A DNA stretch of 29,823 nucleotides, taken from contig NZ_JAXDSS010000011.1 of the NCBI RefSeq assembly GCF_034090345.1, forward strand, positions 1 through 29,823, in the 5' to 3' direction. The notes under the pieces were generated by a model. It saw only the letters and a program-made list of their open reading frames with translations, ran no database searches and had not been told where the DNA came from. Numbering within the stretch: position 1 is the stretch's first letter; each line of letters starts with the position of its first letter. This DNA is from Peptoniphilus sp034090345 (lineage in GTDB: Bacteria > Bacillota > Clostridia > Tissierellales > Peptoniphilaceae). Shown one piece after another: positions 22,402 to 29,823 of the stretch. The translations under genes were made by a program, and so were the position numbers.

Positions 22402-22580
22402 ACATAGAAATAATAATGGCTGGTGCAATAGCGCGAGGTTTGACGTTAGAGGATTTTTATAGAATGACGATAGGACAAATAGTCGACTATTGTATCACTT
22501 TTAATGAGATAAACAACAACGAAGAAGAAAAGAAAGAAGAAACAAGAACAGCGACACAACACGATTTTAATAATTTTTAA
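22359..22580 (+). CDS. Tail assembly chaperone T (made as GT fusion)
   Basis: About 73 codons in the -1 frame relative to G. The product has MAGAIARGLTLEDFYRMTIG, characteristic of the T segment, then an acidic tail ending in DFNNF. It is expressed only as a fusion from ribosomes that slip in the A9 run; there is no ribosome site before its own ATG at 22416. A terminator follows. Confidence 0.85.
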   Translation, partial: KKINENNGSDKNEIDIEIIMAGAIARGLTLEDFYRMTIGQIVDYCITFNEINNNEEEKKEETRTATQHDFNNF

Positions 22581-22581
22581 T

Positions 22582-22608
22582 GGGCACTCAAGTAGTGCTC
22601 ATTTTTTT
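22582..22608 (+). terminator. Terminator after the tail chaperones
   Basis: Arms GGGCACT (22582-22588) and AGTGCTC (22594-22600) with one G-U pair, followed by seven T (22602-22608). It may reduce transcription into the tape measure relative to the head and tube genes. Confidence 0.8.
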
Positions 22609-22631
22609 AATATTTGTAAGGAGGTGAATTA

Positions 22632-25385
22632 ATGGCAGGAAATATCAAAGGTATAACAATAGAGCTCGGGGGCGATACTTCGAAACTTGAAAAAGCTTTA
22701 AAAGGAGTAAACAACACCTCTAAAGATTTAGACAAACAACTAAAACAAATCAATAAGTCTTTAAAATTCAACCCTGGAAACACTGAACTTATAACTCAAA
22801 AACAAAGGGTTCTTGCTGAATCAATTGAAAATACAAAGAAGAAACTTGAAACTTTAAAGACTGCTCAAGAACAAGCTAAACAAGCATTGGCAGATGGAAA
22901 AATCGGACAAGATGAATATGATGCGTTAACGAGAGAAATTATAAAGACAGAAAATCAATTAAAGTCTCTTGAAGGACAGTTGGCAAAGACAAATTCAAAA
23001 TGGAAAGAAGTTGGCGAAAAGTTAAAAGATACTGGCGACAAAATGACAAAAGTTGGCGAAGGAATGACAAAAAACGTCACAGCTCCAATTGTCGCAGTAG
23101 GTGCTAGTGCTTTAGTGGCTTTCAAAGAAGTTGACAACGGACTAGACACAATCATTTCAAAAACTGGAGCGACTGGAAAAGTCGCGGACGATTTAGAAAA
23201 ATCTTTTAGAAATGTTGCAAGTAATATGCCAGCAACTTTTGATGAAGTAGGAAATGCTATTGGTGAATTAAATACTCAATTTGGATTAACTGGAGTAGAA
23301 CTTGAAAAGGCATCAGAAAAGACAATTAAATTTGCTCAAATAAATGGTACTGATGTTACAAATTCTGTAATAGCTGCAAAAGGAGCTATTGAAAAATATG
23401 GACTTAGTACATCAGATTTAGATATGGTATTAGATTCTGTAACTAAGACGGCCCAAAACACTGGTGTTAGTACAGACAGACTATTTGATGTTGTTACAAA
23501 AGGAAGTCCAGCGTTAAAAGAGTTGGGGCTTAATTTTTCTCAAGCGACAGAAATGATGGGAAGAATGGAGCAAAAAGGCATTGACTCCAATAAAGCTTTA
23601 TCTTATTTGACTAAAGCTCAAACCAATTGGGCTAAAGAGGGAAAATCAATGGTTCAAGGACTTCAAGAACTTCAAGACAAGTTAGCTACTGCGACAACAT
23701 ACGAAGAAAAACTTGCTTTAGCTGCAGAAGTCTTTGGAACAAAAGGCGGAGCTTTTATGTTAGAAGCTCTAGAATCTGGAGCATTAAGTGCAGCAGATTT
23801 TGCAAACGCAGCAGAAGAAGCAGCGGGTTCTGTAGAAAATACATGGCAAGGAATGCTTGACCCAATCGATTTAGTCCAACAAGCTATGAACAACCTAAAA
23901 ATAAGTGGGGCGGATTTAGGTTCATCTTTACAAGAGTTGTTACTACCGGTTTTAGAAACAATGATTGGTGGCCTTAAAAAATTTGCCGATGCAATAAATA
24001 AAATGCCACCTGGAATGAAAAATTTTGTACTAATACTTGCAATGGTAGCAGCCGCTATAGGCCCTCTGTTAATATTTTTTGGGAAACTCGCTTTTGCACT
24101 TGGAAACTTAGTAACATTTTTTAGTGCAGGTGGAGCGGGAGCAACATTATTTGCAGGAGCAATGAAACTTTTGCCACTTCTAATAAGTCCCATCGCACTT
24201 GGGATAATGGCGGCAGTTGCTGCTGGAATATTACTTATAAAAAACTGGGATAAAGTAAAAAAAGTAGCCACTACCGTATGGGGTGGCATTAAAGAATTCT
24301 TCGGCACTCTATGGGAAGGTATTTCGGAAACTTGGAGTAGTATTTGGGAAGCTATAACAACAACTCTAACGGATTTGTGGAATTCTTTTATAGAAACAGT
24401 TCAGCCGATTTGGGACGGGCTTACAACAGTATTTAAATTCGTTTGGGAAGTTATAAAAGAAGTGTTTAATGTGGCTTGGATAGCTATAAGTACCCCATTG
24501 ATTTTAGCTTGGCAAGTTCTAATTGCAACAGCTCAAACAATATGGCAAGGTCTTGTTGCAGTATTTACGACTGTTTGGAACGCAATAAAAACAGTTACAA
24601 GTACAGTTTGGAATGCAATTAAAAGTTTTTTAGAGCCGATTTGGAACGCAATAAAAACTAAAGCGAGTGAAATATGGAACGCTATTAAAACAGCGATAGA
24701 AACTGTGTGGAATGCTATTAAGACAAAGACAAGCGAAATATGGAATGCTATTAAAACAAGTGTAATTCAAATTTGGGAAGCGATTAAAGCTAAAGCAACC
24801 GAAGCTTGGAATGGTATTAAATCTGTTATAGAACCAATCTGGAATGGTTTAAAGACAAAAGCAACCGAAATATTTACAGCAATTAAAACTAAAATAACTG
24901 AAATATGGAATGGAATTAAGACCGTGACTAAAACAGCGTGGGACGCAGTAAAATCTGCAATTGAAGGGCCAATAAACAAAGCAAAAGAAATAGTGAATAG
25001 TGCTATTGAAAAAATGAAATCGATATTGAACATCACACTTCCTTTTCCAAAGATAAAATTACCACACTTTAACGTGAGTGGTAGTTTCAGTTTAAAACCT
25101 CCATCAGTTCCACATTTCAGTGTTGACTGGTACGACAAAGGCGGTATCTTCTCAAGTCCATCAATAATCGGTGTAGGTGAAAAAAGGCCTGAATTTGTAG
25201 GGGCTCTTGACGATTTGCGACATTTAATAGGTTCAGAGTTGGACAAAAGAAAATCTTCCGGAAGTGTATTAATAACTGGAAATACATTTATTGTAAGAGA
25301 AGAAAGAGACATTAAGAAAATAGCAGAAGAATTAAACAAACTACAACAAAAAAATAATCGTGGAAGGGGGCTTGCAACTATATGA
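22632..25385 (+). CDS. Tape measure protein
   Basis: A 917-residue protein that sets tail length and helps DNA entry. Residues about 10-150 are coiled coil, about 460-537 contain two or three hydrophobic segments (FVLILAMVAAAIGPLLIFFG; LGIMAAVAAGILLIK), and about 546-777 form some twenty 11-residue repeats with tryptophan at a fixed place (VWNAIKTK type). At about 0.15 nm per residue the tail would be near 135 nm. AAGGAGGTG precedes the ATG by 6-7 bases. The gene is the largest of the window. No lysozyme or peptidase motif is visible. Confidence 0.96.
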   Translation: MAGNIKGITIELGGDTSKLEKALKGVNNTSKDLDKQLKQINKSLKFNPGNTELITQKQRVLAESIENTKKKLETLKTAQEQAKQALADGKIGQDEYDALTREIIKTENQLKSLEGQLAKTNSKWKEVGEKLKDTGDKMTKVGEGMTKNVTAPIVAVGASALVAFKEVDNGLDTIISKTGATGKVADDLEKSFRNVASNMPATFDEVGNAIGELNTQFGLTGVELEKASEKTIKFAQINGTDVTNSVIAAKGAIEKYGLSTSDLDMVLDSVTKTAQNTGVSTDRLFDVVTKGSPALKELGLNFSQATEMMGRMEQKGIDSNKALSYLTKAQTNWAKEGKSMVQGLQELQDKLATATTYEEKLALAAEVFGTKGGAFMLEALESGALSAADFANAAEEAAGSVENTWQGMLDPIDLVQQAMNNLKISGADLGSSLQELLLPVLETMIGGLKKFADAINKMPPGMKNFVLILAMVAAAIGPLLIFFGKLAFALGNLVTFFSAGGAGATLFAGAMKLLPLLISPIALGIMAAVAAGILLIKNWDKVKKVATTVWGGIKEFFGTLWEGISETWSSIWEAITTTLTDLWNSFIETVQPIWDGLTTVFKFVWEVIKEVFNVAWIAISTPLILAWQVLIATAQTIWQGLVAVFTTVWNAIKTVTSTVWNAIKSFLEPIWNAIKTKASEIWNAIKTAIETVWNAIKTKTSEIWNAIKTSVIQIWEAIKAKATEAWNGIKSVIEPIWNGLKTKATEIFTAIKTKITEIWNGIKTVTKTAWDAVKSAIEGPINKAKEIVNSAIEKMKSILNITLPFPKIKLPHFNVSGSFSLKPPSVPHFSVDWYDKGGIFSSPSIIGVGEKRPEFVGALDDLRHLIGSELDKRKSSGSVLITGNTFIVREERDIKKIAEELNKLQQKNNRGRGLATI

Positions 25386-25927
25386 TAGGATTTAAATTTG
25401 ATGGCAAACACAGCTCACAGTTTAATGTCGGATTTAGAAGTACGGATAGAACAGCAATCCCAGAACGAAGAAAAAAGGAATTTACAATACTCGGAAGAAG
25501 CGGGACTTTAGAATTGGAATCGTATGAGTACGAAAAACGATACATCAAATGCACAATTGGCATAATGTATGTAGATAAGTTTGAAGAACTTAGGGCGAAA
25601 ATACGAGAGATAGCCGGCTGGCTATCTGGAAGCGGCTTATTAATTTTTGACGATGAACCAGGGAAAGCTTATGAAGCAAGTGTATATTCTGCTGTAGGAA
25701 TAGAGCAACTGGCACTACAACCACGAGGAACAATGGAAATAGAGTTTGAATGTCAGCCGTTCGCAGTTAGCACGGATTTAAACAGAATTACAAAATTGGG
25801 AAAAAATGAAACGAACATATCAATAAAAAATAAAGGGAATGTAAAAACTTGTGGCACTTTTATTATAAAAAATACAGGGTCTACAAATGTTACGTCACTT
25901 AGAATAACAAGAAAGGTAGTGATTTAA
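25382..25927 (+). CDS. Distal tail protein (Dit-like, short)
   Basis: A 181-residue protein with the Dit N-terminal domain: GFRSTDRTAIPERRKKEF near 16-33, GRSGTLEL near 38-45, and AGWLSGSGLLIFDDEP near 78-93. It forms the hexameric hub joining tube and baseplate. The second (galectin-like) domain seems cut short: it ends at LRITRKVVI. A similar C-terminal part occurs in the gene at 26332. Starts 4 bases inside the tape measure stop; GGAAGGGGG upstream. Confidence 0.9.
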   Translation: MIGFKFDGKHSSQFNVGFRSTDRTAIPERRKKEFTILGRSGTLELESYEYEKRYIKCTIGIMYVDKFEELRAKIREIAGWLSGSGLLIFDDEPGKAYEASVYSAVGIEQLALQPRGTMEIEFECQPFAVSTDLNRITKLGKNETNISIKNKGNVKTCGTFIIKNTGSTNVTSLRITRKVVI

Positions 25928-26325
25928 TGAGTAAAGCTAGCAATTATCTTGAAGATATGGTGCTAAACTATATCTTCAAAGGACAATCAATATCTCAACC
26001 GACTCAACTTTATATAGCGCTATATAGAACCAATCCAACTGACTCTGATACTGGTTCAGAAGTTGTTGGAACTGGATATACAAGACAATTAATTACATTT
26101 AATAATCCAACTCAAAACACAGATAGAGCGACTATTTCCAATAGCGCGCGCGTTGAGTTTCCAACAGCTCAATCAGAATGGGGCGAAATATCTTACTATG
26201 GAATAAGAACAGCAAGAGACGGTGGAAATTTACTTGTATATGGAGCTTTTAATAAACCAATTACAATTAGCACAGGAAATAAATTTATAATAGATACAGG
26301 AAATTTAACAATATCGGTTGGGTGA
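25927..26325 (+). CDS. Phage tail fibre-type beta protein
   Basis: A 132-residue beta-rich protein of a family found in many phages: SNYLEDMVLNYIFKG, LYIALYRTNPTDSDTG, GYTRQLITF, SARVEFPTAQSEWGEISYYG, and LTISVG at the end. Usually annotated as tail fibre or structural protein; precise role unknown. It overlaps the Dit stop (TAATG). Confidence 0.8.
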   Translation: MSKASNYLEDMVLNYIFKGQSISQPTQLYIALYRTNPTDSDTGSEVVGTGYTRQLITFNNPTQNTDRATISNSARVEFPTAQSEWGEISYYGIRTARDGGNLLVYGAFNKPITISTGNKFIIDTGNLTISVG

Positions 26326-26331
26326 TGAGCC

Positions 26332-26862
26332 ATGCCAAATAGATTCAATTTATCAAAATTTAATATAAAAAATAATTCGGATGTAGCAATTACAGCGACA
26401 TCCGAATTTGATTTTTATACAGATTTAAAAGATTTTATTATAGAAAATCATGTAGAAAAAACAGAATTAATATTCAATATAGACTCTAACGCTAGTGGGT
26501 TTTCAGAAGTATTTGCAAAATCAGAAACAGGGATTTCTTTTGAAAGTAGTGCCATTTCAACAAGTTTATTGATTTTAGATACAAAAGTGGAATCTGAAAT
26601 AAGCTTTGAATCGTTCGGGAGTAGTTCACTTCTTGGCTCTGAATATTTAGAGATAAAAGGATTTGTGTTAAAACCAGGAGAAGAAATAGAAATAAACACT
26701 TGCGAATTAACAGCGACAATAAATGGTGAGAATGCTATGCATCTACTCACAGAAGATGGTGACTTCTTTGACTTTTTACCAGGGGCAAATGACATTGAAA
26801 TTGTTGCTGGTGGAGCAAATGGAGTGAGTATAGACACTTATTGGAAAGATAGGTGGTTGTAA
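26332..26862 (+). CDS. Tail protein with Dit-like C-terminal domain
   Basis: A 176-residue protein. It opens MPNRFNLSKFNIKNN, has a middle made of short S/E/F-rich repeats (FESSAIS, SFESFGS), and ends with a domain like the second half of Dit: LKPGEEIEINTCELTATING, then GDFFDFLPGAND and a final TYWKDRWL. It probably sits at the baseplate. GGGTGATG lies close upstream of the ATG, and the stop overlaps the next start (TAATG). Confidence 0.75.
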   Translation: MPNRFNLSKFNIKNNSDVAITATSEFDFYTDLKDFIIENHVEKTELIFNIDSNASGFSEVFAKSETGISFESSAISTSLLILDTKVESEISFESFGSSSLLGSEYLEIKGFVLKPGEEIEINTCELTATINGENAMHLLTEDGDFFDFLPGANDIEIVAGGANGVSIDTYWKDRWL

Positions 26863-28688
26863 TGCTGAAATACAACATCAAAATCTATGATACAAATATG
26901 CGAGAACTGGCAAGATTACAAAATGCTTTCGACACAGGTTATGACTTAGTAAATAATGAGTTGTGGACTTGTAGATTTAAGATGCCAAAGAATGATAAAA
27001 AAATAAAATTCTGTGAAGCATTTAACTACGTTGAATTGTTTGATGGAGAAGAACGTGTTGAACTGTTTAGGATAATGCCAAGTGTATTTACAAGAAATGA
27101 GTTAGCTTATGAAGAGTTTGAGTGTGAACACGTACTTGCGACATTGATTGATGATGTACTTTTTCAATATCATCAAATAGGGAATGTAGGTGTATATACA
27201 CCGCAAGTCTTGAGATATGTTTTAGACAAGCAAACTAATAAAAGGTGGCAACTTGTAGAATGTGACTTTAATAGGCAATTTGAATATAAATGGGAAAATG
27301 AAAACTTATTAGCTGCTCTCTTCTCTGTTCCGAAATGCTTTAATGAAAAATATAAATGGGTTTTTGATACAACAACACAGCCTTGGGGTTTATCTTTAAA
27401 AAGATTGGACGAGAAATATAAAGCTGATATTCAATATAGAAAAAATATGCAAAATATTGAAAAGACAAAAGACCCAACAAACATTGTGACTAGATTATAT
27501 GCCTTGGGATATGGCGAAGGTGACAATCAATTAACGATAAAATCTGTTAATAATGGAGTTCCATACATTGAAAAAAATGTCGGAAGTTACGGACTTAAAA
27601 ATTCAATACTTATTGATAGACGTTTTGAGAGCCCAACAACACTATTAGAGTACGCAAAGACAGTGTTAAATGAAGCAAGTCAACCGTATCTGTCTTACAA
27701 AATTAAAGCTGTAGATTTATCTGTAATTGATATAAATAAATATCCTAAATTTTTACCGGGCGATTTTGTTTTAATTCGTGATGTTGAAGATGAGATAAAT
27801 TTAAAACTTCCAATAGTTAAAGTTTCCAAAAGTGATTTAAAAGGCAATCCTTTTGATATTGAAATTGAAATAGCTAATAAAAATAAAGACATAACTGGAA
27901 GTATTTCTGAAATTATGGAACGAAGCAGAATTAATGACACTTACGCACAAGGTGCAACTAATCTAATGCAGATTGCTTTTAATGACAACGCTGATGAAAA
28001 ATATCCGGCTTTAATTAAATTTTACATTCCAAGCGAAATGGCAAGGATAAATAAGCTGATTTTAAATTATACTTTAGAATCATTTAGAGCATATTCAAAA
28101 GCTACAAAAGGTGGCGGTGAAACAAGGAAAACCACTGGCTCTGGCGGCGGTGATTATACATCAACAGGAGCAGGCGGCGGTGATTATACATCAACAGGTT
28201 CGGGTGGTGGAGACTATGACACTACTCACGGAATGGCACAAGTTAACGGTGATAACGTTCAAAGGGTTGTTAAGAATTTTCAACAACAACATATCGGATT
28301 TGCAGAAGATTATCACGTTTACAGCCACGAACACAGTATAAGTTTAAGACCTCACGAACACTCTGTTAATATTCCACAGCACACGCACTCTGTTAATATT
28401 CCACAGCACACGCACGACTTTACGTTGCCAGATCACACGCACGACATAGACTATGGAATGTACGAAGGAAGCAAGGCAAGTGAAGCATATTTAAGAGTTG
28501 ATGGACAAACGGTTTATATAAAAGATAAAGAAGTTAATTTAATTCCGCATCTATCAAAAGATGACGGGGGAAAGATACAACGTGGAACATGGCACACAAT
28601 AGAAATTGTTCCAAATAAACTTACTCGAATTAACGCGAGCGTGTTTATTCAATTATTTACAACAAGTCGAGGAGGCGGAGATTTTTAA
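26862..28688 (+). CDS. Tail endopeptidase/Tal with His-rich fibre region
   Basis: A 608-residue protein. Residues 1-365 form the prophage endopeptidase tail (Tal, gp27-like) domain that caps the tail tip. After about 410 come three glycine-rich repeats (GGGDYTSTG) and then a region with repeated His-x-His (SHEHS, PHEHS, QHTHS, QHTHD, DHTHD, about 487-530), of a type known to hold iron ions in trimeric phage tail tips. I start at ATG 26862 (AGGTGG 5 bases upstream) rather than an in-frame GTG at 26853. It overlaps the previous stop. Confidence 0.9.
   Translation: MLKYNIKIYDTNMRELARLQNAFDTGYDLVNNELWTCRFKMPKNDKKIKFCEAFNYVELFDGEERVELFRIMPSVFTRNELAYEEFECEHVLATLIDDVLFQYHQIGNVGVYTPQVLRYVLDKQTNKRWQLVECDFNRQFEYKWENENLLAALFSVPKCFNEKYKWVFDTTTQPWGLSLKRLDEKYKADIQYRKNMQNIEKTKDPTNIVTRLYALGYGEGDNQLTIKSVNNGVPYIEKNVGSYGLKNSILIDRRFESPTTLLEYAKTVLNEASQPYLSYKIKAVDLSVIDINKYPKFLPGDFVLIRDVEDEINLKLPIVKVSKSDLKGNPFDIEIEIANKNKDITGSISEIMERSRINDTYAQGATNLMQIAFNDNADEKYPALIKFYIPSEMARINKLILNYTLESFRAYSKATKGGGETRKTTGSGGGDYTSTGAGGGDYTSTGSGGGDYDTTHGMAQVNGDNVQRVVKNFQQQHIGFAEDYHVYSHEHSISLRPHEHSVNIPQHTHSVNIPQHTHDFTLPDHTHDIDYGMYEGSKASEAYLRVDGQTVYIKDKEVNLIPHLSKDDGGKIQRGTWHTIEIVPNKLTRINASVFIQLFTTSRGGGDF
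28143..28198 (+). repeat. 30-bp-period Gly-rich repeat in the tail endopeptidase gene
   Basis: A 26-bp segment is identical at 28143-28168 and 28173-28198, starting GGCGGCGGTGATTATACA, period 30 bp (10 residues). It encodes flexible Gly-rich linker units and is followed by a diverged third unit. Confidence 0.85.
28359..28415 (+). repeat. 27-bp-period His-x-His repeat
   Basis: A 30-bp segment beginning CACTCTGTTAATATTCCA occurs identically at 28359-28388 and 28386-28415, period 27 bp (9 residues). Each unit adds one His-x-His pair. Confidence 0.88.
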
Positions 28689-28691
28689 ACT

Positions 28692-29823
28692 ATGAAAAAA
28701 ATGTATAAAGGTATTGCTAATAGTCCAGCAACTTATTTAAAAGAACCACTCAAACCAGAGGGAACTGTGATGTATATTGCTGACAGTTCGATATTGCCAG
28801 AGTTGCCCAATTTAGCTGTAATTGGAACGGACCAAAATGCAGAAACCGTGCTGGTTAAAGATTTGAGGTCTGATGGTGGATATACAATTCAAAGAGCGGT
28901 TGAAGGAATCGCAAGAGATTGGCAAAAAACAACGGAAGTCGCAAGAAACTTCACAAATTATGATTACGAACAACTAATAGCGAACATAGAAGAACTTGAT
29001 AAAAATAAATTAGATGATAGCGCTAAAGATGACTTCGCAAGTAAGACAGATATAAAAACTAAATTATCAGAATTAGCAGATGATAGCACACATAGACTTG
29101 TTACGGACAGTGAAAAAGATAGTTGGAATAAGAAACAAAACAAATTATCAGCTGGAACTAATGTTGAAATAACAAGTGATAATCGAATCAATGTAAACAT
29201 ACCAAAAGTTGAAGTTGTCAATGACTTAATCACCGGTGGAGCAGATAAAGCTTTAAGTGCGGAACAAGGGAAAGTGCTTTTTCAAAATGTCGATAATGGA
29301 AAAAGATTAGTTGCTAACGCCATTATCGACAAAGGGCAAACAGGAGTTACTAAAGATAGCACATTTTCCGAGTTAGCGACTAAAATTAAAAGTATAAAAA
29401 CAGGTTATAGTGTTGGAGATGTTATAGATAAAACAAATTTAAAACCTGTAGGAGACCTAATTCCTAAAAAATCTTGGGAATTTACAGGACATAGTAGTCG
29501 AGTAAATTCAGTAGCAGTAGATACTCAAGGAAATATATATAGTGGTGGTAGCGATAAAAAAGTAATGAAAATATCACCTAGTGGAACTAAGATATGGGAA
29601 TTTACAGGACATAGTAATACTGTAAAGGCATTAGTTGTAGATACTCAAGGAAATATATATAGTGGTAGCGATGATAAAAAAGTAATGAAAATATCACCTA
29701 GTGGAACTAAGATATGGGAATTTACAGGACATAGTAGTCGAGTAAATTCAGTAGCAGTAGATACTCAAGGAAATATATATAGTGGTGGTAGCGATAAAAA
29801 AGTAATGAAAATATCACCTAGTG
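28692..29823 (+). CDS. Tail fibre with WD40-type beta-propeller repeats (partial)
   Basis: An open frame of 377 codons running off the window, starting at ATG 28692, 3 bases after the previous stop. Residues 1-110 are a typical phage fibre N-terminal region (SPATYLKEP; LPELPNLAVIGTDQNAETVL; RDWQKTTEVARNFTNYDYE), which attaches to the tail. Residues about 115-245 include the fibre motif DKALSAEQGKVL and VANAIIDKGQTGV. From W262 come 40-residue WD40-like units with tryptophan at 262, 302 and 342: each has GH at positions 5-6, D at 16, G at 19, YSG at 22-24, DKK and PSG. A closed propeller needs about six to eight units, so more should follow. The end likely binds the host receptor. Confidence 0.9.
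   Translation, partial: MKKMYKGIANSPATYLKEPLKPEGTVMYIADSSILPELPNLAVIGTDQNAETVLVKDLRSDGGYTIQRAVEGIARDWQKTTEVARNFTNYDYEQLIANIEELDKNKLDDSAKDDFASKTDIKTKLSELADDSTHRLVTDSEKDSWNKKQNKLSAGTNVEITSDNRINVNIPKVEVVNDLITGGADKALSAEQGKVLFQNVDNGKRLVANAIIDKGQTGVTKDSTFSELATKIKSIKTGYSVGDVIDKTNLKPVGDLIPKKSWEFTGHSSRVNSVAVDTQGNIYSGGSDKKVMKISPSGTKIWEFTGHSNTVKALVVDTQGNIYSGSDDKKVMKISPSGTKIWEFTGHSSRVNSVAVDTQGNIYSGGSDKKVMKISPS
29475..29823 (+). repeat. 120-bp tandem repeats coding WD40-like units
   Basis: Units start at 29475, 29595 and 29715 with an exact 120-bp period. Units 1 and 3 are identical over the 109 bases available; unit 2 differs at 14 bases in 8 codons, every one changing the amino acid, with no silent change. 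The array continues past the window end. Confidence 0.95.

Larger units (their letters stand above)
1261..29823. mobile_element. Temperate siphophage prophage (partial, left end)
   Basis: Gene order is that of an integrated temperate phage: integrase, repressor/ImmA on the minus strand, then divergent early genes (Cro-like, SSB, RecT, initiator, nuclease) and late genes (HNH, terminase, portal, protease, capsid, connectors, tail tube, tape measure, Dit, tail endopeptidase, fibre) on the plus strand. The protease-capsid pair and the HK97-type portal indicate an HK97-type head; a 917-residue tape measure and G/GT chaperones indicate a long non-contractile tail. The left boundary is placed between the isomerase terminator and the integrase stop. 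The right boundary, lysis genes and attR lie beyond the window. Almost every gene looks intact; the exception to check is the start of the large terminase. Confidence 0.95.

Noticed and set aside
24767..25411. Minus-strand open frame opposite the tape measure
   Set aside because: Shadow of repetitive coding sequence; no ribosome site, opposite to every late gene. The same applies to 23672-24307.
25927..26325. Cargo (morphogenetically irrelevant) insertion in the tail module
   Set aside because: Stop/start overlaps on both sides, tail-fibre-type sequence and matching codon use indicate a regular structural gene.
28111..28341. Alternative-frame open frame inside the tail endopeptidase gene
   Set aside because: It arises from the glycine-rich DNA repeat and has no ribosome site.
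28692..29823. Diversity-generating retroelement target
   Set aside because: No reverse transcriptase or template repeat is visible in the window; differences between units are not confined to adenines.

Overview
The window is a host/prophage junction from a low-GC Gram-positive anaerobe. AT-rich codon use, frequent GTG/TTG starts, strong GGAGG ribosome sites and Clostridia-type phage gene families suggest a Firmicute of the Clostridia/Tissierellia type; genus cannot be fixed from the sequence. Bases 1-1260 are host: a cold-shock protein with its promoter and terminator, then a cytoplasmic parvulin-type peptidylprolyl isomerase. From about 1261 to the window end the DNA is one side of a temperate siphophage (HK97-type head, long non-contractile tail). 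The far end, including lysis genes and the second att site, lies outside.

Lysogeny module, minus strand, 1281-4845: a CI-like XRE repressor, a long PemK/MazF-like protein, a small structured RNA with its own consensus promoter and terminator, an ImmA/IrrE metallopeptidase, a membrane-anchored OB-fold protein, a non-coding stretch with a strong inverted repeat, promoter and terminator, and a tyrosine integrase. Divergent promoters at 4872-4969 with repeated CTTGC-N6-GCAAG operators form the genetic switch.

Early module, plus strand, 5006-13915: a Cro-like regulator, small DNA-binding and unknown proteins, an SbcC/Rad50-like ATPase, a DNA adenine methylase, SSB, RecT annealase, a metallo-beta-lactamase-fold protein, a replication initiator gene with five 11-bp iterons and nine 9-bp repeats (probable origin), a VRR-NUC nuclease and a sigma-like late regulator.

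Late module, 13919-29823: a candidate late promoter and hairpin, an HNH endonuclease joined to a P-loop kinase, terminase subunits, portal, prohead protease, capsid, connectors, tail terminator, major tail protein, G/GT tail chaperones with a -1 slippery A9 run, tape measure, Dit-like proteins, tail endopeptidase with His-rich repeats, and a tail-fibre gene that runs off the window.

Most interesting points: (1) the tail fibre ends in 40-residue WD40-type beta-propeller repeats that are almost identical in DNA, where every difference changes an amino acid; (2) the orphan RNA between the PemK-like gene and immA, whose hairpins pair fully only on the minus strand; (3) the large terminase has about 80 codons of coding sequence upstream of its first canonical start codon, with no ATG, GTG or TTG in frame; (4) iterons and a trinucleotide-compatible minisatellite inside the initiator gene.
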